The notes below the pieces were generated by a model. That model searched no databases. It was given only the letters and a program-made list of their open reading frames with translations, and was not told the origin of the DNA. Positions 1 to 5,614 of a stretch of 8,981 nucleotides of DNA are shown piece by piece. Numbering within the stretch: position 1 is the first letter of the stretch; each line of letters opens with the position of its first letter. The DNA comes from an uncultured Alphaproteobacteria bacterium (GTDB taxonomy: Bacteria; Pseudomonadota; Alphaproteobacteria; Reyranellales; Reyranellaceae). The stretch spans positions 1-8,981 of the forward strand of contig CAIYWM010000525.1 of assembly GCA_903929895.1 (NCBI GenBank), read 5' to 3'. A program made the translations under genes and the position numbers.

Positions 1-17
1 ATCAGGACGACAGGTTC

Positions 18-1403
18 TTAAGGCAGTGCATCCGGAGAGAATCCCGCCGGCGGCGTGAAGCGGGTCTTGAAGGTCCGCGACCAGGCCTCGTTGGCAATGC
101 GCTGGGCGTCGCGCAGGATCTTCTCCTCGTCCATCGTCAGCACGGCGCCGTCCTTCATCACCCACTTGCCGTCGACCATCACCGACTGCACGTCGCGCGC
201 CTGGCCGTTATGGACGAAGTCTGACACGACGCGCAGCACCGGGATCAGGTGGGCGCGCTGCAGATCGACCATGATCAGGTCGGCCTTGTTGCCCGGCGCC
301 AGCCAGCCGCCGTCGGGAACGCCCAGCGCGCGATAGCCGTTGCGCGTCGCCCAGCGCAGCGCCCGCTCCGGCGTCGGCTCGCGGCCGTCCTCGCGGCGCA
401 CCCGCTCCATGAACAGGCCGGTGCGCATCACCTCGACCATGTCCTCGGCCATGTTGTCGGAGCCCATGCCGATGTTGCAGCCGTAGCCTTCGAGATCGGC
501 AATGCGTGGGCTGAGGCCGCGGCGCGCGGCGATGGCGGAATTGAACGAGACGTTGACCTTGGCCTCGCCCAAAAGCTTCTCCTCTGACGGCTCCATGCAG
601 CGGCAATGGGCGCAGATGATGCGGTCGTTGAGGAAGCCCAGGTCGGCCAGATACTCGGTCGGCAGGCGGTTGCGGTGGGCGCGCACGGCCGCCACCTCGC
701 CCCAGATCTGGTTGAGATGGATGGTGATCCTGGTGTCGAGCTGCTTCTGCAGCGCACTCAGGTCCTGCAGCAGTTCCGGCGAGCACATGTCGGGCGCCCA
801 GGCGGAGATGGCGATGCGCATCCGCCCGTCGGCCTTGCCGTTCCAGTCGCGGTGATTGCGCTCGATGGTCTTGATGTGATTCTGCCCGAGAGCGCGGTCG
901 AGCTGGTAGGGCGCCGGATCGCCGATCGAGGTGCCGATACGGTCGTAGGCGCGCTCGGCCAGCAGGAAGCGCATGCCGGTGTCGGCCAGGGCGCCGGCAT
1001 AGTGATCGACGTCGTTGGAATCCTCGAGCACATGCGTGGTGCCGCTGCGCAGCGCCTCGAGGGCGCCCAGCAACGCAAAGGCGCGGCGCTCGTCGGGCGT
1101 CATCTCGGGCAGCGGGATCGGCGACAGGCCACCCGAAAACGGTGGCTTGTGCGACGGCGACAGGTCCTCGAACACGCCGCGCGCCAGTGTCATCGTGAAG
1201 TGCGTATGGATGTTGGCGAAGCCCGGCATCACGAGCTTGCCGCTGCCGTCGATCTTCTCGGCGCCGGGATATTGCGCCAGAACCTCGGCGCTGGGCCCGA
1301 TCGCGGCGATGCGGTCGCCCTCGATGGCGACCGCGGCGTTGTAGTGAACGCTGTCGGCATCGTCGACGGTGACGATGGCGGCGTTGTAAATCACGATGGT
1401 CAA
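18..1403 (-). CDS. Amidohydrolase, TRZ/ATZ (chlorohydrolase/deaminase-like) family
   Basis: This encodes a 461-residue cytoplasmic metal-dependent hydrolase of the amidohydrolase superfamily. Visible landmarks are an N-terminal beta-sandwich strand (IYNAAIVTVDD), the first metal ligands in NIHTH (H66, H68), a third histidine at H229 (ITIHL), H266 in the CAHC motif, D316 in GMGSDN, and the C-terminal LAPGNKADLIMVD return to the composite sandwich (368-380). The family hydrolyses or deaminates heterocycles and related C-N or C-Cl bonds; the substrate here is unknown. Position 232, normally Glu in the HxxE motif after the third His, is Gln. I chose the TTG at 1403 because GGAGG sits 5 nt before it; a GTG at 1394 would leave a 14-nt gap. 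The open frame continues further upstream but overlaps the binding-protein gene. It lies 35 bp downstream of that gene and is probably cotranscribed. The family call is firm, but deaminase versus other hydrolase is open. Confidence 0.9.
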   Translation of the reverse strand: MTIVIYNAAIVTVDDADSVHYNAAVAIEGDRIAAIGPSAEVLAQYPGAEKIDGSGKLVMPGFANIHTHFTMTLARGVFEDLSPSHKPPFSGGLSPIPLPEMTPDERRAFALLGALEALRSGTTHVLEDSNDVDHYAGALADTGMRFLLAERAYDRIGTSIGDPAPYQLDRALGQNHIKTIERNHRDWNGKADGRMRIAISAWAPDMCSPELLQDLSALQKQLDTRITIHLNQIWGEVAAVRAHRNRLPTEYLADLGFLNDRIICAHCRCMEPSEEKLLGEAKVNVSFNSAIAARRGLSPRIADLEGYGCNIGMGSDNMAEDMVEVMRTGLFMERVRREDGREPTPERALRWATRNGYRALGVPDGGWLAPGNKADLIMVDLQRAHLIPVLRVVSDFVHNGQARDVQSVMVDGKWVMKDGAVLTMDEEKILRDAQRIANEAWSRTFKTRFTPPAGFSPDALP

Positions 1404-1408
1404 GGTTT

Positions 1409-1413
1409 CCTCC
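1409..1413 (-). promoter_or_regulatory. Shine-Dalgarno site (GGAGG) fixing a TTG start
   Basis: On the minus strand GGAGG is followed by AAACC and then TTG. The 5-nt spacing is good, whereas the next in-frame candidate (GTG at 1394) is too far away. This supports a TTG initiation codon for the amidohydrolase. It lies in the 35-bp spacer between the binding-protein stop codon and the hydrolase. Confidence 0.75.
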
Positions 1414-1438
1414 CCGGGCGTTTCGTCGGCGCGACCGC

Positions 1439-3007
1439 CTACTGCTTCTTCTTCATGTTCCAGAACATCGGCACCGGCCCGCTGAGCTGGTCGGTGACCG
1501 TGGTGCGCATGGCGACCGGCATGATGTACTGGCCGAGATTGGCGTACATCGGGTATTCCGACGCGCGCACCTGGATCGCGATCGCAAGCTCCTTGCGTTC
1601 GGCCTCGGTGGTCGCGCGCGAGAACGCGTCGCGCAGCTTCTCCATCTGCGGGTCGCAAGGCCAGCCGACATTGGCCTTCTCGCAGGTGGCTGCGATGTAG
1701 GACATCATGATCGGATCGAGCAGGTCGGCCGACACCCAGGTGGTGATGAAGGCGTGCCAGCCGCCCTTTTCCGGCGGCTCCTTGCGCGTGCGCCGCGATA
1801 GCACCGTCTGCCAATCCATCGCCTGCATGTCGACGACGAACCCGCCTCGCTCCAGCAGCGACTTGACGATCGGCGACAGGCGGCCGGTCTGGGTGTCGGT
1901 GGCGAACAGCAGCACGACCGGTGTGCCGTCATAGCCTTCCTGCTTCAGGATCTCCTTCGACTTGGCGAAGTCGGAGTTCAGCTTGTCCTCGAAGCCCTTG
2001 TCGGTGGCGAAGGGCGTACCGCAGATGAAAAGCGCCTTGCACTCCTTGTAGTACTTCTCGTCGCCAAAGCCCGCGATCAGGAAGTCCTTCTGGTTCAGGG
2101 CATAGAGCGCCGCCTGGCGAATCCTGGCGTTGTCGAACGGCTTGTGCAGCGTGTTGAAGCGGAGGTTCATCTGACCTCCGAGCTTGTTGTAGTTGCCGAT
2201 GACGATGTTCTTGTCCTTCGCCAGCAGCGGCAGCAGCTCGATCTCGGGCTGGTCGATATAGTCGATCTCGCCGTTCAGCAGCGCGTTTACCGCGGTCTGG
2301 GCATCGGTGATGTTGAGCCACTCGACCCGGTCGACGTTGACCACCTTGCCGCCGGCGAGCCCCGAGGCCGGCTCGCTGCGCGGCTTGTAGTCCTTGAACT
2401 TGTCGTAGACCGTCTTCTCGCCGGGCCGCCACAGATCCTTGCGGAAGACGAACGGGCCCGAGCCGGTGGGGTCGCTGATCTGCACGTTGGTCGGCGTATC
2501 CGCGACCCGCTTGGGCATGATGAAGGGCACTGTGGAGCTGGGCTTGCCCAGCGATTCCAGTACCAGCCCGTAGGGCTCCGTCAGGACCAGGGTGAAGGTC
2601 TTGTCATCGACCGGCTTCAACTCCTTCAGGAGCGAGAAGAGCTTCTGCCCCATCGCGTCCTTGGGCGCCCAGCGCTGCAGGGAGGCGATGCAGTCGGCCG
2701 AGGTCACCGGCGCGCCATCGTGGAACTTCAGCCCATCCCTCAAGGTGAGCGTGTAAGTGAGCTTGTCGTCGCTGATTTTCCAGCCTTCGAGCATCTGCGG
2801 CCTGACGACGAGATTCTCGTCCATCGCCAGCAAGGTGTCGTAGACCATGTAGCCGTAGTTGCGGACGTTGTAGGCCGAGGTCCAGATCGGATCGATGATC
2901 TTGATGTCGGCGTGCATGACCGCGCGGATCGTCTGCGCCTGCCCCTGCCCCGGGAGCGAAAGAAGCACGGCCGCCGCCGCGCCAATTGCCCAGCTGATCG
3001 CCCGCAT
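1439..3007 (-). CDS. ABC transporter periplasmic substrate-binding protein, family 5
   Basis: This is a 522-residue solute receptor of the SBP_bac_5 (oligopeptide/dipeptide/nickel/opine) family. It captures a ligand in the periplasm and delivers it to an ABC permease. Residues 1-24 form a Sec signal peptide with a basic start (MR), a hydrophobic core of Ala/Val/Leu, and likely cleavage after GQA. The mature part carries the family signature LKFHDGAPVTSADC (93-106) and the typical 'GSGPFVF' (182-188) and 'FDNARIRQAALYAL' (291-304) segments. Two close cysteine pairs (C323/C329 and C442/C451) could form disulfides. The length is normal. I chose the ATG at 3007 because it begins the signal peptide and has AGGGGG about 6 nt upstream; the frame runs to 3118 but an earlier start would bury the signal peptide. 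No permease or ATPase follows: the next gene is an amidohydrolase. The ligand is unknown. Confidence 0.93.
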   Translation of the reverse strand: MRAISWAIGAAAAVLLSLPGQGQAQTIRAVMHADIKIIDPIWTSAYNVRNYGYMVYDTLLAMDENLVVRPQMLEGWKISDDKLTYTLTLRDGLKFHDGAPVTSADCIASLQRWAPKDAMGQKLFSLLKELKPVDDKTFTLVLTEPYGLVLESLGKPSSTVPFIMPKRVADTPTNVQISDPTGSGPFVFRKDLWRPGEKTVYDKFKDYKPRSEPASGLAGGKVVNVDRVEWLNITDAQTAVNALLNGEIDYIDQPEIELLPLLAKDKNIVIGNYNKLGGQMNLRFNTLHKPFDNARIRQAALYALNQKDFLIAGFGDEKYYKECKALFICGTPFATDKGFEDKLNSDFAKSKEILKQEGYDGTPVVLLFATDTQTGRLSPIVKSLLERGGFVVDMQAMDWQTVLSRRTRKEPPEKGGWHAFITTWVSADLLDPIMMSYIAATCEKANVGWPCDPQMEKLRDAFSRATTEAERKELAIAIQVRASEYPMYANLGQYIMPVAMRTTVTDQLSGPVPMFWNMKKKQ

Positions 3008-3020
3008 GACTGGCCCCCTG

Positions 3021-3108
3021 TCCGTTGCCCGGTTCACCCTGCGATTGGAACGCAATCGGCATGCCATTCCCCGACGCGAACAAGGGGTGCTAACGTCCGG
3101 GCAACGGA
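3021..3108. repeat. Perfect 12-bp inverted repeat flanking the divergent spacer
   Basis: The left arm TCCGTTGCCCGG (3021-3032) is the exact reverse complement of the right arm CCGGGCAACGGA (3097-3108), with 64 bp between them. Read in the direction of each gene, the same 12-mer CCGGGCAACGGA lies 8 nt before the crotonase ATG and 13 nt before the binding-protein ATG. In the crotonase leader its last GGA is part of the Shine-Dalgarno site. It could be a pair of operator half-sites or a shared leader element. Confidence 0.85.
3042..3058. repeat. 6-bp inverted repeat, possible operator
   Basis: CGATTG and CAATCG are separated by 5 bp (GAACG), in the middle of the divergent spacer. The 17-bp dyad is of the size bound by many dimeric regulators. 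It is short enough to occur by chance, so the operator role is tentative. Confidence 0.35.
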
Positions 3109-3116
3109 GGAAATCC

Positions 3117-3929
3117 ATGTCCGACTGGCAAAATCGCTACCAGCGCTTGCTGTTCGACCGTCCGCACCCCAAGGTGCTGCGAGTCACGATGAACCGGCCC
3201 GAGAAGTACAATGCGACGGACGCGATCATGCATCGCGAACTGGTCGACGTGTGGCGCGACATCGACGGCGACGACACCGTCAACTGCGTGATCATCCAGG
3301 GCGCGGGCGGCAAGGTGTTCTCGGCCGGCGGCGACTTCGACATCATCGAAAAGAACATCAAGGACTACAACGCGCTGCTGCGCACCTGGAAGGAAGCGCG
3401 CGACATCGTCTACAACGTCATCAACTGCTCCAAGCCGATCGTCAGTACCATGCGCGGTCCCGCTGTCGGTGCGGGCCTCGTCGCCGGCATCCTGGCCGAT
3501 GTGTCGATCGCCTCGAAGAAGGCCAAGATCATCGACGGTCACACCCGGCTCGGCGTCGCTGCCGGCGACCATGCCTGCATCGTCTGGCCGCTCCTCTGCG
3601 GCATGGCCAAGGCGAAGTACTACCTGCTGCTCTGCGAGGCGATCGACGGCGAGGAGGCCGAGAAGATCGGCCTGGTCTCGCTCTGCGTCGAGGACGACCA
3701 GCTCGAGGCCAAGGGCCTGGAGGTCGCCACCAAGCTCGCCGAGGGCGCGCAGATGTCGATCCGGTTCACCAAATATGCGCTCAACAACTGGCTGCGCATG
3801 ATGGGACCCACCTTCGACACATCGCTCGGCCTCGAAATGCTGGGCTTCCTTGGCCCCGAGGTGAAGGAAGGGCTCGCCTCCCATCTCGAGAAGCGCAAGC
3901 CCAAGTTCGACCCCTACTCGCCTCTTTGA
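3117..3929 (+). CDS. Crotonase-fold (enoyl-CoA hydratase/isomerase family) protein lacking both hydratase glutamates
   Basis: This is a 270-residue crotonase-superfamily protein, expected to act on an acyl-CoA in the cytoplasm. The N-terminal NRPEKYNA (26-33), the oxyanion-hole segment FSAGGDF (68-74), the GPAVGAG loop (114-120) and the C-terminal EGLASHLEKRKPKF (251-264) are all present at normal spacing. Aligned by eye to rat mitochondrial hydratase, Glu144 becomes V122 and Glu164 becomes H142. The surrounding motif is DGHTRLGVAAGD (140-151), with D140, H142 and D151 as candidate polar residues. I recall a similar D.H...G...GD pattern in an uncharacterised branch of the family. True hydratase activity is therefore doubtful; isomerase, hydrolase or lyase chemistry is possible. 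The ATG has GGAGG 6 nt upstream, and the frame extends back to 2895 without signal. It is the first gene of an operon with the SDR and dioxygenase. Confidence 0.92.
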   Translation: MSDWQNRYQRLLFDRPHPKVLRVTMNRPEKYNATDAIMHRELVDVWRDIDGDDTVNCVIIQGAGGKVFSAGGDFDIIEKNIKDYNALLRTWKEARDIVYNVINCSKPIVSTMRGPAVGAGLVAGILADVSIASKKAKIIDGHTRLGVAAGDHACIVWPLLCGMAKAKYYLLLCEAIDGEEAEKIGLVSLCVEDDQLEAKGLEVATKLAEGAQMSIRFTKYALNNWLRMMGPTFDTSLGLEMLGFLGPEVKEGLASHLEKRKPKFDPYSPL

Positions 3930-3939
3930 GGAACGACCG

Positions 3940-4692
3940 ATGCGCGGACTCGACGGAAAGAACGTCATCGTCACCGGTGGCGGCGGTGCCATCGGCGGCG
4001 CCATCTGCCGCCGCTTCGCGGGCTACGGTGCCCGCGTGGGCGTGTTCGACAAGAACCTCGTGGGTGCGCAGAAGGTCGCGGCCGAGATCAACGGGTTCGC
4101 CTCGGGCGTGGACATCGCCGACTACGCCGCGGTCGGCGCGGCGATCGCCGAATTCGAGCGCAGCCTCGGCCCGACCGACATCCTGGTCAACAACGCCGGC
4201 TGGGACCGCTTCGCCAACTTCGTCGACACCACGCCCGACCTCTGGGACCAGCTCATCGCCATCAACCTGCGCGGGCCGCTCAACATGAGCCACATCGTGC
4301 TGAAGGGCATGGTGGCGCGCGGCAGCGGCCGTATCGTCAACATCGCCTCGGACGCGGGCCGTGTCGGCTCCTCCCAGGAAGCCGTCTATTCCGCCTGCAA
4401 GGGCGGCATCATCGCCTTCACCAAGACGGTGGCGCGCGAGGTCGCGCGCAAGGGCATCACCCTGAACGCCGTCTGCCCCGGTCCGACCGACACGCCGCTG
4501 CTGGCCGCCGTCGCCGGCGACGACGAGCGCGGCCAGAAGGTGCGGGCCGCCCTCGTGGGCGCCATCCCGATGAAGCGCGTCGGCCAGCCCGAGGACATTC
4601 CGGGCGCCGTCTGCTTCCTGGCCAGCGACGATGCGAGCTTCATCACCGGACAGACGATCAGCGTCTCCGGTGGTCTCACCATGCATGGATGA
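3940..4692 (+). CDS. Short-chain dehydrogenase/reductase, BadH-like
   Basis: This is a 250-residue classical SDR, an NAD(P)-dependent alcohol dehydrogenase or ketoreductase. It shows the nucleotide-binding TGGGGAIG (12-19), D37 at the end of the second beta strand (which favours NAD over NADP), NNAG (84-87), and the catalytic set N109, S137, Y150 and K154 with the 13-residue Ser-Tyr spacing. It ends in the usual ITGQTISVSGG. The segments NIASDAGRVGSSQEAVY and CPGPTDTPLL and the ending GGLTMHG closely resemble BadH, the 2-hydroxycyclohexanecarboxyl-CoA dehydrogenase of R. palustris, as I remember that protein. A hydroxyacyl-CoA substrate would fit its crotonase neighbour, but this is inference. 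The ATG is 10 bp after the crotonase stop codon, with GAGGAA overlapping that stop, so translation is probably coupled. Confidence 0.93.
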   Translation: MRGLDGKNVIVTGGGGAIGGAICRRFAGYGARVGVFDKNLVGAQKVAAEINGFASGVDIADYAAVGAAIAEFERSLGPTDILVNNAGWDRFANFVDTTPDLWDQLIAINLRGPLNMSHIVLKGMVARGSGRIVNIASDAGRVGSSQEAVYSACKGGIIAFTKTVAREVARKGITLNAVCPGPTDTPLLAAVAGDDERGQKVRAALVGAIPMKRVGQPEDIPGAVCFLASDDASFITGQTISVSGGLTMHG

Positions 4693-4704
4693 AGGAGCCT
4701 ACCC

Positions 4705-5583
4705 ATGAGCGAACTGTGGATCCAGCCGACAGGCGCGGCACTCGCGGCCGACGTGCACGGCGTCGACCTCTCCCGGCCGGTCAGCGACGCGGTGTTTGCG
4801 CGCATCGCCGAGGCCTGGGCCGAGCACCTGGTGCTGCGTTTCTCCGGCCAGAAGCTCGACGACCTCATGCTGATGCAATTCAGCACCCGCTTCGGCGAAC
4901 TCGACCGCGTGCCGATCGCCTCCGCCAATCTCGACCGTGCCAACTCGGGCGTCGTACCGGAAGCCGTGGACTGGGTCGCCGTGATCGCCAATGCCAAGAA
5001 GGACGGCAAGGAGATGGGCGGGCTCGGCTCCTACGAGCTCGTCTGGCACACAGACATGTCCTACAACCCGCTGCCGCCGCGGGCCTCGCTGCTCTACGCA
5101 CTCGAAGTGCCGGCCGACGGCGGCAATACCGGCTTCCTCAACATGTATGCGGCCTACGAAACCCTGTCGCCCGAGCTGAAACGAGCGATCGAGGGCAAGA
5201 CGTGCATCCACGATTCCAGCCGCAACTCGGCCGGCGAGCTGCGCAAGGGGTTCCAGCGAACGGTCGATGTGCGACAGACACCGGGCGCCGTGCATCCCCT
5301 CGTCCGCCTCCATCCGGTCACCGGCCGCAAGGCGCTGTTCCTCGGCCGCCGGCCCGGCGCCTACATCCACGGACTCGAGGTCGCACAGAGCGAAGCCTTG
5401 CTCGACGCCATCTGGGCGCATGCCACGCAGGAGAAGTTCGCGTGGTACCAGAAGTGGCGCGCGGGCGATCTGGTGATGTGGGACAATCGCTGCGTCATGC
5501 ATCGCCGCGATGCCTTCGACGAGAGCCTGCGCCGGCTTATGCACCGGACACAGATCGTGGGTGAAGCGGTCCTCGCAGGCTGA
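4705..5583 (+). CDS. TauD/TfdA-family Fe(II)/2-oxoglutarate-dependent dioxygenase
   Basis: This is a 292-residue non-haem iron oxygenase that would couple 2-oxoglutarate decarboxylation to hydroxylation of a substrate. TauD itself attacks taurine and TfdA attacks 2,4-D. The iron ligands are H115 and D117 in WHTDMSY and H266 in the C-terminal WDNRCVMH motif. R277 matches the 2-oxoglutarate-binding arginine of E. coli TauD (Arg266) by position, and R281 matches the TauD Arg270. The length fits the family (TauD is 283). The N-terminal segment ADVHGVDLSRP is also typical. The start ATG lies 12 bp after the SDR stop codon, and its Shine-Dalgarno AAGGAG overlaps that stop, marking the third gene of the operon. 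The substrate is unknown; nothing nearby points specifically to taurine, so I give no symbol. Confidence 0.93.
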   Translation: MSELWIQPTGAALAADVHGVDLSRPVSDAVFARIAEAWAEHLVLRFSGQKLDDLMLMQFSTRFGELDRVPIASANLDRANSGVVPEAVDWVAVIANAKKDGKEMGGLGSYELVWHTDMSYNPLPPRASLLYALEVPADGGNTGFLNMYAAYETLSPELKRAIEGKTCIHDSSRNSAGELRKGFQRTVDVRQTPGAVHPLVRLHPVTGRKALFLGRRPGAYIHGLEVAQSEALLDAIWAHATQEKFAWYQKWRAGDLVMWDNRCVMHRRDAFDESLRRLMHRTQIVGEAVLAG

Positions 5584-5592
5584 AGCCTGCGA
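5573..5592 (+). terminator. Hairpin at the dioxygenase stop codon, possible terminator
   Basis: A perfect 8-bp stem with a 4-nt loop (TCGCAGGC-TGAA-GCCTGCGA) contains the TGA stop codon of the dioxygenase in its loop. Only a weak, broken pyrimidine run (CCTTTCCCC, 5598-5606) follows, so intrinsic termination is uncertain. It sits just upstream of the 31-bp gap between two convergent genes, where a terminator would be expected. Confidence 0.45.
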
Positions 5593-5614
5593 ACGAGCCT
5601 TTCCCCGTCGCCGA

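Larger units (their letters stand above)
3008..3116. promoter_or_regulatory. Divergent control region between binding-protein and crotonase operons
   Basis: This 109-bp region separates two divergent start codons, so it must hold the promoters or leaders of both operons. I see three symmetric elements: a perfect 12-bp inverted repeat (arms 3021-3032 and 3097-3108), a 6-bp inverted repeat CGATTG-GAACG-CAATCG (3042-3058), and a palindrome GGCATGCC (3058-3065). I could not pick a convincing -35/-10 pair on either strand. Shared control of the two operons by a regulator binding here is an inference. Confidence 0.65.

Noticed and set aside
606..1700. A 364-codon plus-strand frame
   Set aside because: It is antisense to the amidohydrolase and the binding-protein C-terminus and shows no recognisable domain or start signal.
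3045..3073. A sigma-70 promoter with TTGGAA as -35 for the crotonase operon
   Set aside because: No acceptable -10 hexamer occurs at 15-19 bp spacing; the sequence there is C-rich.
2144..4288. A 714-codon open frame on the plus strand
   Set aside because: It runs antisense through the binding protein and out of frame through the crotonase and SDR, all of which have clear domains. Its translation is Arg/Ala/Gly-rich with no motif; such frames are common in GC-rich DNA.
3090..4686. Two minus-strand frames of about 300 codons (3090-4004 and 3781-4686)
   Set aside because: They are mirror frames of the crotonase and SDR genes, with low-complexity His/Asp/Arg/Gly/Val composition typical of antisense shadows.
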